Positions 8,381 through 17,030 of a stretch of DNA of 64,000 nt are shown here, piece after piece. Below the pieces are notes generated by a model. It did no database searches, was not told where the DNA came from, and was given only the letters and a program-made list of their open reading frames with translations. The position numbers and the translations under genes were made by a program. Origin of the DNA: JANMMJ01 sp964543235 (GTDB lineage Bacteria; Pseudomonadota; Alphaproteobacteria; Rhizobiales; Aestuariivirgaceae). Position 1 is the first letter of the stretch. Every line of letters starts with the position of its first letter. The stretch lies in the NCBI GenBank assembly GCA_964543235.1, contig CAZIXE010000003.1, positions 42,934-106,933 of the forward strand, read 5' to 3'.

Positions 8381-9754
8381 TCAGTACTGCTCAAAGCCAC
8401 GCTTCAGTTCCCAATCGGTGATGCGCCGGTCATACTCGAACTGCTCCCACCTTGCCGTATGAACATAGTGGTCGATGACGTCGTCGCCGAACGCCTTGCG
8501 GAGCACCGTGGAGCCATCGAGCAGCGCCGTCGCCTCCCTGAGCGTCTTGGGGATCTCTCGCAGCTTCTTGGAAGTGTCATAGGCGTCACCGGAAAACACC
8601 GGCTCCAGTTCGAGCTTGCGCTCGATGCCATCGAGGCCGGCAGCCAGCAGGGCCGCAAAGGCGAGATAGGGATTGAGGTCGGCACCGCCTACCCGGCATT
8701 CGACACGGATGGCCTTGGTATCGACACCACAAAGGCGATAGCCGGCGGTGCGGTTATCAAAGCTCCACACCGCGCGGGTTGGTGCGAACGTGCCGACCAT
8801 GAAGCGCTTGTAGGAATTGATGTAGGGAGCGAGGAAATAGGTGATCTCGCCGGCATGTTCGAGCAGCCCCGCCAGATAGTGCTTCATCAGTGCCGACATG
8901 CCATGATCGCCGGCTTTGTCATAAAAGAGCGGCGTCTTGCCGTCTTCGCTCCACAGCGACTGGTGGATATGGGAGGAACTGCCGGCAGCTGTATAACTCC
9001 ATTTGGCCATGAAGGTGATCGACTGGCCCAAGGTCTGCGCGATCTCCTTGCACGCATGCTTGAGAAACACATGCGTGTCGGCCATCGGCAGTGCTGCCTC
9101 GTATCTGACATTGATCTCTTCCTGCCCGGCCCAGGCCTCACCCTTGGAATTCTCGACCCCGACCCCCGCTCCGTAGAGTCCGTTGCGGATGGCCCGCATC
9201 AGGTTCTCATCCTTGGTCGTCTGCAGCAGGTTGTAGTCCTCGTTGATATGGGAGGGATTGCTCAGGCCCCGGTAGCCCTGCTGCTGAGCCACCTTGTAGC
9301 TCTGGTCGAACACGAAGAACTCGAGCTCGGAAGCGAAGTAGGCCTTCATCTTGAGTGCAGAGAGCCGCGCCACCTGCGTCTTGAGGATGTTGCGGGGCGC
9401 GTGCGGCACTGGCGAATGATCGTGGTGATCGAGAATGTCGGAGAGAACCAGCGCTGTCTTGGGCAGCCAGGGACAAAGGCGGATGGTCGCCAGATCGGGC
9501 TTGATTACGAAATCCCCGTATCCCTTCGCCCAGCTTGCGGCCCGGTAGCCGGGAACCGGCTCCATGTCGATGTCGAGGGCCAAGAGATAGTTGCAGCCAT
9601 GGGTTTCTTCATAGGCACCGTCGACAAAGAAGTTGGCCTGGAAGCGCTTTCCCATGAGACGGCCTTGCATGTCGGGAAACGCGGCAATAACCGTATCGAC
9701 ATTGCCCGCCTTGACCTCGCGCTTGAGGTCCTCCAACGTCAGATTCCCTGCCAT
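8381..9754 (-). CDS. Glutamine-synthetase-like gamma-glutamyl-amine ligase
   Basis: A 457-residue GlnA-family protein of the GlnT/PuuA/IpuC type, not the main dodecameric ammonium-assimilating enzyme. Conserved pieces include the glutamate/ammonium-site block ASELEFFVFD, the ATP-site helix region GSSSHIHQSLW and the arginine-rich NRTAGYRLCG. Start 9754 follows a GGAGGATGAGGGC ribosome site; an earlier in-frame ATG lacks one. Such enzymes use ATP to join glutamate to an amine or amino alcohol. Here it is flanked by an amidohydrolase upstream and two alcohol/aldehyde dehydrogenases downstream, which points to amino-alcohol or diamine catabolism. Confidence 0.9.
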   Translation of the reverse strand: MAGNLTLEDLKREVKAGNVDTVIAAFPDMQGRLMGKRFQANFFVDGAYEETHGCNYLLALDIDMEPVPGYRAASWAKGYGDFVIKPDLATIRLCPWLPKTALVLSDILDHHDHSPVPHAPRNILKTQVARLSALKMKAYFASELEFFVFDQSYKVAQQQGYRGLSNPSHINEDYNLLQTTKDENLMRAIRNGLYGAGVGVENSKGEAWAGQEEINVRYEAALPMADTHVFLKHACKEIAQTLGQSITFMAKWSYTAAGSSSHIHQSLWSEDGKTPLFYDKAGDHGMSALMKHYLAGLLEHAGEITYFLAPYINSYKRFMVGTFAPTRAVWSFDNRTAGYRLCGVDTKAIRVECRVGGADLNPYLAFAALLAAGLDGIERKLELEPVFSGDAYDTSKKLREIPKTLREATALLDGSTVLRKAFGDDVIDHYVHTARWEQFEYDRRITDWELKRGFEQY

Positions 9755-9874
9755 GCCCTCATCCTCCACCGGCGTCGCTGCGCCGGGCCCCATCGAACCG
9801 CAACCGGCATCTTCACCATATGCTCAAAGTCCGGGCAAGTGGGCGATAACTTCCGCTCTCACAATCGCTCTGCG

Positions 9875-10621
9875 TCAGCTGGTCGCCTGCCGGATCGGCA
9901 CTGAAAGGCGCTGTGCCCACTCGTCTTGTCCGCGTTCCGAGCCGATGAGGTCGTTGCGGATCTCGATCATCGCGTAGGGAAGGCCGCGAACACCGGCATG
10001 GAGGTTCAGTGTGTGGCAGACGCCATCCTGCGGTCCATAAGGCTCGTTGCGCCGCACGTCGAGCTTGGGGAAACCCTTGAGCAGCCTATCGGCCAACCGG
10101 GTGTCGCGATCATGCAGGATGCCGAGATCCAACTTGCGCTCCCGGCCCTTGTAAATGCGCGTGAAGCTGTGAATTGTCACGAGGTTCGCGGGTCTGCCAT
10201 GCGCTGCGCGAATGTCGAACAAGCGCGCGACAGCAGCATGCAGCGGCCGGTAGATTTCATTGATCCGCTGCAAGCGCTCTTCGGCAGTGATCTTCTCATT
10301 ACCCGGGATGGGCGTTGTTTCGCTGATTTTCGGAATCGCATCAACGGCTTCAGGCGGCCGATTGCAATCATAGACAAGCCGCGAATAGCGCTGCAACACC
10401 AGCGGAGCATCAAGAAGTCTTGATAGCATGCGCGAGACACCTTCGGCTCCAATGTCCCATGCGATGTGGCGGCTACGGTCCTCATCTGATAGTCCAAGTG
10501 TTCCCAGGCGTTTGGGTATCTGGCGTCCGGCATGCTCGCAGACCAGCACCACCGGTGACCTTCCTCCCTCGTTCAATATGACAACCGGTTCATCTTCACC
10601 TTCCAACAAGCGTTGCGTCAT
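9875..10621 (-). CDS. N-formylglutamate amidohydrolase family protein
   Basis: A 248-residue hydrolase. Family motifs are VLVCEHAGRQIP near the N-terminus, RHIAWDIGAEGV, YDCNRPP and TIHSFTRIYKG, which carry the metal-binding His/Glu residues of HutG-type enzymes. Classical members cleave N-formyl-L-glutamate in histidine breakdown, but no hut genes are near. As first gene of an operon with a gamma-glutamyl ligase, it may instead remove the glutamyl group at the end of that pathway. The ATG at 10621 is preferred over 10633 because GAGGGTG precedes it. Confidence 0.85.
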   Translation of the reverse strand: MTQRLLEGEDEPVVILNEGGRSPVVLVCEHAGRQIPKRLGTLGLSDEDRSRHIAWDIGAEGVSRMLSRLLDAPLVLQRYSRLVYDCNRPPEAVDAIPKISETTPIPGNEKITAEERLQRINEIYRPLHAAVARLFDIRAAHGRPANLVTIHSFTRIYKGRERKLDLGILHDRDTRLADRLLKGFPKLDVRRNEPYGPQDGVCHTLNLHAGVRGLPYAMIEIRNDLIGSERGQDEWAQRLSVPIRQATS

Positions 10622-10633
10622 GGTCACCCTCAT

Positions 10634-10851
10634 TCCGGCGCATCAGGTCCGCATGCAGTAGTCACTCTAGAGACAAACTGATGCGCAAATATCTGGATCC
10701 GGCGCAACCTTCCACGTGAAAGCGATTCCGCTTGTCGGCCCCTTGCGCTGAATGCCGCGGTTTGTTCCAGAAGCGTCGCAAAGTGTCAAACAGCATGAGC
10801 CCAAAGCGTGTTCAGCTTCACCGCCCGCCGGGGTTCGGGCAGAATTCACGC
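10634..10851. promoter_or_regulatory. Divergent intergenic region between the amine operon and GMC oxidoreductase
   Basis: This 218-nt gap separates two genes transcribed away from each other, so it must hold both promoters. I do not see a convincing palindromic operator or a canonical -35/-10 pair in it. Confidence 0.4.
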
Positions 10852-12507
10852 ATGCAGAGTTACGATTTCATCATCATCGGCTCGGGTTCAGCCGGATCGG
10901 TCCTTGCGTATCGTCTTGCCGAGGGAGGCCGCAACCGCGTGCTTGTTCTCGAATATGGCGGCACCGACTGGGGACCGTTCATCCAGATGCCAGCCGCACT
11001 TTCCTATCCCATGAGCATGAAGCGGTATGATTGGGGTTTTGTCACCGAGCCCGAGCCACATCTTGGCGGCCGCCGGCTGTCAACACCGCGCGGCCGGGTG
11101 ATTGGCGGGTCGTCCTCGATCAATGGCATGGTCTACGTGAGAGGCCATGCCCGCGACTTCGATTGCTGGGAAGAAATGGGGGCCAAGGGCTGGGGCTTCC
11201 GCCATGTTCTCCCCTACTTCAGGCGCCTGGAGACGGCCCACGGCGGTGAAGAAGGCTGGCGCGGCTCTGATGGTCCCCTGCACGTTAGGCGCGGCGAACA
11301 GCGAAATCCGCTTTACCGCGCATTCGTCGAGGCAGGCCGTCAGGCTGGTTACCCATTGACAGTCGATTACAACGGGCGCCAGCAGGAAGGCTTTGGCGCC
11401 ATGGAGATGACGGTTCACAAGGGCAAGCGCTGGTCAGCCGCCGACGCCTACCTGAAACCTGCCCTCAAGCTCGGCAGCGTTCATCTCAGGACCTATGCTC
11501 TTGCACACCGTATCATTCTGGACGGTCGACGCGCCATCGGCGTCGAATACGAGAGGGGTGGCAAAATCCACCAGGCCCGCGCGACGCGCGAGGTCATTCT
11601 CGCCGCCTCCAGCATCAATTCGCCCAAGCTCCTGCAGATTTCAGGCATCGGCGATCCGGCAACATTGCGCGATGCTGGCGTGAACGTCGTTCACCCTCTG
11701 CCGGGCGTGGGTGCCAATCTGCAGGACCATCTCGAGATCTATTTCCAGTTTCACAGCAAACAGGCGATCACACTGAATTCAAAGCTCAACATCTTCTGGA
11801 AGGGTCTTGTGGGGGCGCAGTGGCTATTCCTGCGTAAAGGCCTCGGCACGAGCAACCAGTTCGAAAGCTGCGGCTTCATCCGCTCGGCCGCGGGTATTGA
11901 GTATCCTGATATCCAGTACCACTTCCTGCCTGGTGCTATCCGCTACGACGGCAAGGCGGCCGCGCCGGGGCACGGTTTCCAAGTACATGTCGGACCCATG
12001 CGGTCGAAATCACGGGGCCACGTCAAGCTCAGAAGCAGCGATCCGAGAATCGCACCACGCATCACTTTCAACTACATGTCGCATGAGGATGACTGGAAGG
12101 AGTTCCGCGCCTGTCTTCGTCTGACTCGCGAAATCATGCAGCAGCCTGCCATGCAGCCCTATGTCGACGGTGAGATTGCTCCTGGAGAGAATACCGTGAC
12201 GGACGAACAACTCGACGAGTTCATCCGTGAACACTGCGAAAGTGCCTATCACCCCTGCGGCACGTGCAGGATGGGAACAGCTAGCGATCCCTCAGCCGTC
12301 GTCGACGAGAAGTGCCGGGTTATCGGGATCGATGCGCTGCGCGTGGTCGACAGTTCCGTCATGCCGCGGATTACCAATGGCAATCTCAATGCTCCGACCA
12401 TCATGATCGGTGAGCGCGCATCCGACCTCATCCTCGGTCGCGATCCGCTGCCCCCGTCCAACCTTGAACCCTGGATCAATCCGCGCTGGCGCGAGGCACA
12501 GCGTTGA
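10852..12507 (+). CDS. GMC-family FAD oxidoreductase (choline dehydrogenase-like)
   Basis: A 551-residue flavoprotein. The start at 10852 places the FAD-binding motif IIIGSGSAGSVLAYRLAE directly at the N-terminus. GMC signature 1 appears as GRVIGGSSSINGMVYVRGHA, signature 2 as ILAASSINSPKLLQISGIG, and the catalytic His region as SAYHPCGTCRMG. The family oxidises primary alcohols, including choline, to aldehydes. Divergence from the gamma-glutamyl-amine operon suggests a related alcohol substrate, but choline specificity is not proven because no betaine aldehyde dehydrogenase is adjacent. Its stop abuts the convergent gene at 12508. Confidence 0.93.
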   Translation: MQSYDFIIIGSGSAGSVLAYRLAEGGRNRVLVLEYGGTDWGPFIQMPAALSYPMSMKRYDWGFVTEPEPHLGGRRLSTPRGRVIGGSSSINGMVYVRGHARDFDCWEEMGAKGWGFRHVLPYFRRLETAHGGEEGWRGSDGPLHVRRGEQRNPLYRAFVEAGRQAGYPLTVDYNGRQQEGFGAMEMTVHKGKRWSAADAYLKPALKLGSVHLRTYALAHRIILDGRRAIGVEYERGGKIHQARATREVILAASSINSPKLLQISGIGDPATLRDAGVNVVHPLPGVGANLQDHLEIYFQFHSKQAITLNSKLNIFWKGLVGAQWLFLRKGLGTSNQFESCGFIRSAAGIEYPDIQYHFLPGAIRYDGKAAAPGHGFQVHVGPMRSKSRGHVKLRSSDPRIAPRITFNYMSHEDDWKEFRACLRLTREIMQQPAMQPYVDGEIAPGENTVTDEQLDEFIREHCESAYHPCGTCRMGTASDPSAVVDEKCRVIGIDALRVVDSSVMPRITNGNLNAPTIMIGERASDLILGRDPLPPSNLEPWINPRWREAQR

Positions 12508-13266
12508 TCATGATGGGCGCCGACGTGTTTTGACCTTCTTGCCACGCGCCCCACGTGCCGCTTGGCGGGTACGCTGCGCCTGAGCTGCAACCTGCGGCAG
12601 CGGCGTCATGTATACTGGCACGCGATCGCTGGCCGGATTGTAAAGCCACTGGTCGAGATCGAGTACGGCTTTGGAATGTGAATTTCCGGTGTGGCAGCGC
12701 TTCCCTTCTGCGTCGACATAACCGACTGCGACGTTGATCCAGAACTGAAACTGGCCGACTTTATAGCGGTGCACATTGCTGCGGATGCGCTCGCCGAAAT
12801 TCTCACGGACCCGCCCCAGCCGGCAGATCGTAATGGCTAACATGACGGGATTGTTGCCTGACTGCTGCCAGATGAAGTCATCATCGAGGAACGCCGCGAA
12901 GTCACGATCCGAAAACTCGAACCCGTTGATGGCATTGACTTCCTTGAGCGTCCTGTAGGGATGGCTATGGAAATCGCCAAGCAATGCCACATGCGGTGAC
13001 CAGCGCAGGACTACTTCGTTCTTGAGCACTGCCGCCTCGGGATTGGGATCGACGCTGTCCCGGCCACGTGTCGATGAAATACTGATACTCATCCGGTCGA
13101 GGAAGAGCACGGTCTCGCTGCCGACGTCCTTCTTGAATCCCCAAATATAGCCGAGCGTCTCGACCGCACGCCAGCGCCGCCCCGGCTTGTCGCCGTAGCA
13201 GTAGGCCTCGATCGCAGCCAAAGTCACTGCTTCAAGGAACTGGGACGAAACCCTCACACGAAACAT
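12508..13266 (-). CDS. Putative JAB/MPN (JAMM-like) domain protein
   Basis: A 252-residue protein with features of a JAMM metalloprotease fold. A candidate general-base Glu is in VETLGYIWG (residue 36). LLGDFHSHPYRT gives the HxH metal pair (residues 100 and 102), and SDRDF (119-123) gives the SxxD part. The gap between HSHP and SDRD is longer than in canonical JAMM motifs, so activity is uncertain. The C-terminus is very basic (RGKKVKTRRRPS), which could bind nucleic acid. No E1, E2 or ubiquitin-like partner is adjacent. Confidence 0.6.
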   Translation of the reverse strand: MFRVRVSSQFLEAVTLAAIEAYCYGDKPGRRWRAVETLGYIWGFKKDVGSETVLFLDRMSISISSTRGRDSVDPNPEAAVLKNEVVLRWSPHVALLGDFHSHPYRTLKEVNAINGFEFSDRDFAAFLDDDFIWQQSGNNPVMLAITICRLGRVRENFGERIRSNVHRYKVGQFQFWINVAVGYVDAEGKRCHTGNSHSKAVLDLDQWLYNPASDRVPVYMTPLPQVAAQAQRTRQAARGARGKKVKTRRRPS

Positions 13267-13310
13267 GATACGCTCGACTCAATTACACCACCCTTGACCC
13301 CACCTGATGA

Positions 13311-14153
13311 TCAGCTGATGGCTTCCCTCAGGAACAACTCTCTTAGCCTCCGCGACACTGGCCCAGGCTGACCTCCGCCGATGCGGCACCCGTCAATTTC
13401 AATGATCGGTAAAACGAAGTTTGACGAACTCGTGAGGAACGCCTCGTCCGCATCATAGGCCTCATCAGGCGCAAAACTCCGCTCTTCAATCTCAATGCCA
13501 TTCTCGTTGGCGAGCCTGAGCAGGGACCGGCGCGTACACCCCGCCAGTATGCTGTTGGACAGGCCACGCGTGATGACCTTTCCATCTTTCACGATGTAGG
13601 CGTTGGATGAGGTGCCTTCGGTAACCATTCCGTCTTCTACCATCCAAGCTTCAAAGCAGCCCGCCCTCGCAGCCGCCTGTTTTCCGAGGACCGGAGCCAG
13701 CAGCATCACCGACTTGATGTCCCGTCTTGCCCAACGGATATCGGGCACCGTGATTACGCTTACGCCCTTGAGCGCATCAGGGTTGTCAATCAGGCTCTTG
13801 GACTGCGTGAATGCGATCAATGTAGGCTTCGCATCCTTGGGAAACTTGAAATCACGATCGGCTTCCCCGCGCGTGATCTGCATGTAAACCCATCCTTCAT
13901 CGAGTGCATTGCGCTTGATGAGTTCGAGATGCATGGATCTGAGATCGGACTTTGAACACGGCCAATCCATTTCGATCTCGCGCAGCGAGCGTTCCAGGCG
14001 TTGAACATGAGGCTCGAAGTCCACGAGCCTGCCCCTGACCACTGCCGTAACCTCGTAAACACCGTCCGCAAACAGGAATCCACGATCAAAAATCGAGATT
14101 TTCCCCTCAGTTTCAGGGACATATCGGCCATTTACGTAGACAGTACGGTTCAT
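13311..14153 (-). CDS. D-amino-acid transaminase-like class IV PLP enzyme
   Basis: A 280-residue fold-type IV aminotransferase resembling D-alanine transaminase. The N-terminus MNRTVYVNGRYVPE, the FDRGFLFADGVYEV block, the SVMLLAPVLGKQAA segment with the PLP lysine, and VTEGTSSNAYIV with the cofactor-phosphate site all match the family. Start 14153 is chosen because this is where the conserved first strand begins; an upstream extension adds unrelated sequence. It is divergent from the class III aminotransferase operon at 14275, so the two may share control. Substrate could be a D-amino acid or a branched-chain-like acid. Confidence 0.85.
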   Translation of the reverse strand: MNRTVYVNGRYVPETEGKISIFDRGFLFADGVYEVTAVVRGRLVDFEPHVQRLERSLREIEMDWPCSKSDLRSMHLELIKRNALDEGWVYMQITRGEADRDFKFPKDAKPTLIAFTQSKSLIDNPDALKGVSVITVPDIRWARRDIKSVMLLAPVLGKQAAARAGCFEAWMVEDGMVTEGTSSNAYIVKDGKVITRGLSNSILAGCTRRSLLRLANENGIEIEERSFAPDEAYDADEAFLTSSSNFVLPIIEIDGCRIGGGQPGPVSRRLRELFLREAIS

Positions 14154-14274
14154 CGGCACCCCCTGATAGTCAAGCCTGTCCAAGGCCAATGCGCAACAGA
14201 AATCCATGGGGGTTGTCCGCCCCCCCGCCTGTCATGCTAGGAACATTGTAACGTCCACAAGACGCAAGGAAATC

Positions 14275-15630
14275 ATGCCGCAGCCGACCGCGGATGCCGC
14301 AGTCACCGCCATGCTGGCGCGTGAACAGGCATTCTTTACGCAACGAAACCCGAAATCAGCTCAGCTTGCCCAAAAAACAGCCAGGAACTGGTTGCGGGGT
14401 GTCCCAATGCACTGGATGGTTGATTGGGGAACACAGTTTCCACTTTTCATTGAAAGAGCAGAGGGCGTAACTGTTACCGATGCGGATGGCAACACTTACG
14501 TCGATTTCTGTCTGGGCGATACGGGCGCCATGTTCGGTCACTCGCCGCCGGCCGTTGTCACAACCCTGAAACGTCATGCGGCAGACGGCTTCACGACCAT
14601 GATGCCGTCATCTGATGCTGCAATCGTCGGAGAACTCCTCGCAGACCGGTTCGGGCTTCCTTGCTGGCAGGTGACAGCCACTGCCTCGGATGCAAACCGC
14701 GCTGTAATCAGGTGGGCGCGGGCCATTACCGGCCGCAAGAAGATATTGGTCTTCAACCACTGCTATCACGGCGCCGTCGATGAGACCTATGTCACCATCG
14801 ATTCCGGCCGACCGGAAGCGGATCCGGCCCTGATCGGTGAGGTTCGCGACCTTTCCGAGTTCACCAGAGTCATCGAATTCAACGATCTGCCAGCTCTGGA
14901 AAGCGCCCTCGAAACGCAGGACATAGCCTGCGTGCTCGCCGAACCCGTCATGACCAATGTCGGCATGGTCCTTCCCGACCCCGGCTACCTCCCCCGCCTG
15001 CGCGAGATCACCGCGCGCACCGGGACCTTGCTCGCTATTGACGAGACGCATTGTCTGTCTTCGGGTCCCGGAGGTTACAGCCGCGAGGCGGGGCTTCAGC
15101 CTGACGCTCTGGTGGTAGGCAAGCCGATCGCCGGCGGAATTCCTGCAGCCGTTTACGGATTCAGTGCCGCTGTAGCCGCGCGTATTGGCAGCTACCTGTC
15201 GGCCCGCCCGCCCGGTCATTCCGGCATTGGAACCACCCTTTCCGGCTCGAAAATTCAACTCGCGCTCATTCGCACCGTCATCGAGAATTACTTTACAAAG
15301 GAGGCTTTCGCGCCCCTCGTTAGGCTCGCCGAGAGGCTTGAGAGGGGTATTGCGGATGTCATCATCAAACATGGTTTGCCGTGGCACGTCGTCCGTGTGG
15401 GCGCCCGTGTCGAGTTCATGTGCTGCCCCAATCGGCCCCGCAACGGTGGCGAGGCGGCCAAGGTGATCCACCGTCCGATCGATCGGGCCCTGCATCACTA
15501 CCTCTTGAATCGCGGCCTGATCATCACGCCGTTCCATAACATGTTGCTTATCTGCCCCGCGACCACACAGGAACACATCGACCTCCTGGTGGCTGCTCTT
15601 GACAGCTGTGTCGTCGAGTTGCGGGCCTAG
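14275..15630 (+). CDS. Class III PLP aminotransferase (glutamate-1-semialdehyde aminomutase-like)
   Basis: A 451-residue fold-type I, class III enzyme. It has the cofactor aspartate in LLAIDETHCLSSGPGGY and the PLP lysine in ALVVGKPIAGGIP. DETH replaces the DEV seen in HemL, which suggests a catabolic transaminase rather than tetrapyrrole synthesis. The ATG at 14275 follows AAGGA. The next gene is a gamma-glutamyl ligase-like protein 14 nt downstream, so the pair probably act on the same amine or omega-amino acid. Confidence 0.87.
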   Translation: MPQPTADAAVTAMLAREQAFFTQRNPKSAQLAQKTARNWLRGVPMHWMVDWGTQFPLFIERAEGVTVTDADGNTYVDFCLGDTGAMFGHSPPAVVTTLKRHAADGFTTMMPSSDAAIVGELLADRFGLPCWQVTATASDANRAVIRWARAITGRKKILVFNHCYHGAVDETYVTIDSGRPEADPALIGEVRDLSEFTRVIEFNDLPALESALETQDIACVLAEPVMTNVGMVLPDPGYLPRLREITARTGTLLAIDETHCLSSGPGGYSREAGLQPDALVVGKPIAGGIPAAVYGFSAAVAARIGSYLSARPPGHSGIGTTLSGSKIQLALIRTVIENYFTKEAFAPLVRLAERLERGIADVIIKHGLPWHVVRVGARVEFMCCPNRPRNGGEAAKVIHRPIDRALHHYLLNRGLIITPFHNMLLICPATTQEHIDLLVAALDSCVVELRA

Positions 15631-15644
15631 GCTCTGGAGTTTGA

Positions 15645-17027
15645 ATGATGACTGTCATGTTCCCGAAACGCGATGCCGAGGCGCGCGCCTTCCTTGATGC
15701 CAATCCGGACATCGAAAGCGTCCATATCGTCTGGACCGACATCTGCGGCGTTGCCCGCGGCAAGGTCCTGCGCCGCGATGAAGTAATTCCGGCCTGGAAG
15801 GATGGCCGCTTCCTTCCGATTTCTGCCCTCGTCCTCGACGTGACGGGGCAGGATGTGCCGGAGACCGGCCTGGTCTTTGACGAAGGCGACCGCGACATGC
15901 TCATGTGGCCTACGCCCGGGAGTATGGTGCGCATCCCCTGGATGGGTGACCCGACTGCACAGTATCTCGCGACAATTCATGATCTCGATGGCACGCCGCA
16001 CTATGCCGACCCGCGAAATGCCCTTGAAACGATTGTCAACCGCGTCAGGCAGGATCTGAACATGACGCCTGTGGGCGCAGTCGAGCTGGAGTTCTTCTTG
16101 ATGGACCGCGACTCCGCATTTGCCGGCAGGCCGATGGCCCCCCGGTCACTCATCAATGATCATCGCCCGCAGCACTATCAGGCCTACTATCTTCAGGATC
16201 TCGACGACTTTGCGCCCTTCTTCAAGGACCTCTACGCTTATTGCGAGGCCCAGGGCTTGCCCGCCAAGACCCTGATTTCGGAGTATGCGCCTGGCCAGAT
16301 GGAAATCGTGCTGCGCCACCGGGCCGATGTTCTCAAGGCCTGCGACGAGGCCATCATGCTGAAGCGGCTCATCAAGGCAACCGCCGAGAAGCATGGTATG
16401 GCGGCCACCTTCATGGCAAAGCCCTACTCGGAATGGACGGGCTCGGGCATGCACGTGCATGTAAGTCTTGCCGATGCAGAAGGGAACAATCTGTTTGCAG
16501 CGGAGGATCCGGCAAGCAACCAGCTACTCCTGAATGCAATCGGCGGCCTCAAGGCTGCAATGGCAGAGTCGATGCTCATTTTTGCGCCAAACGCAAATTC
16601 CTACCGGCGTTTCCGCCGCAACTCCTATGCTCCCGTATCTGCAAGCTGGGGTATCAACAACCGCACAGTCAGCCTGCGCATTCCGGCCGGCGCGGCTAAT
16701 GCATGCCACATTGAGCATCGCCCCTCCGGCGCCGACGCCAATCCTTACCTGGTGATGGGCGCGATCCTGGCGGGCATGCATTATGGCATTACCGAGAAGG
16801 TCGACCCCGGCGCATCGGTCAATGGCAACGGCTACGAACGGCGTGCCAAGTACATTCCCGGCAATTGGTTCGACGCCATCGACGCATTCTGGCGCGCCTC
16901 CATTCTCAAGGAGTACTTCGGCAAGCCATTCGTCGACACCTACTGCACGATCAAGGAAGTGGAGGCCGATCGCTTCTTCGCCGAACCCACCGTGCGCGAC
17001 TTTGAGTGGTATCTACGGACGGTTTGA
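15645..17027 (+). CDS. Glutamine-synthetase-like protein, PuuA-type gamma-glutamylputrescine synthetase family
   Basis: A 460-residue GlnA-fold ligase. The opening VHIVWTDICGVARGK block, the VELEFFLMDRDSA active-site strand, GSGMHVHVSLAD and NNRTVSLRIPAG are typical of PuuA-like enzymes, which ligate glutamate to an amine with ATP. It is clearly distinct from the paralogue at 8381-9754, so the window has two independent gamma-glutamylation modules. It lies in an operon with an aminotransferase upstream and a metallo-hydrolase 3 nt downstream. ATG 15648 is an alternative start. Confidence 0.9.
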   Translation: MMTVMFPKRDAEARAFLDANPDIESVHIVWTDICGVARGKVLRRDEVIPAWKDGRFLPISALVLDVTGQDVPETGLVFDEGDRDMLMWPTPGSMVRIPWMGDPTAQYLATIHDLDGTPHYADPRNALETIVNRVRQDLNMTPVGAVELEFFLMDRDSAFAGRPMAPRSLINDHRPQHYQAYYLQDLDDFAPFFKDLYAYCEAQGLPAKTLISEYAPGQMEIVLRHRADVLKACDEAIMLKRLIKATAEKHGMAATFMAKPYSEWTGSGMHVHVSLADAEGNNLFAAEDPASNQLLLNAIGGLKAAMAESMLIFAPNANSYRRFRRNSYAPVSASWGINNRTVSLRIPAGAANACHIEHRPSGADANPYLVMGAILAGMHYGITEKVDPGASVNGNGYERRAKYIPGNWFDAIDAFWRASILKEYFGKPFVDTYCTIKEVEADRFFAEPTVRDFEWYLRTV

Positions 17028-17030
17028 CGG

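Noticed and set aside
8063..9904. 613-codon plus-strand frame across the aldehyde dehydrogenase and ligase genes
   Set aside because: It is antisense to two genes with intact catalytic motifs and matches no family.
14206..14274. Longer start for the class III aminotransferase
   Set aside because: The added residues are not family-like and would place the start far from the AAGGA ribosome site before 14275.
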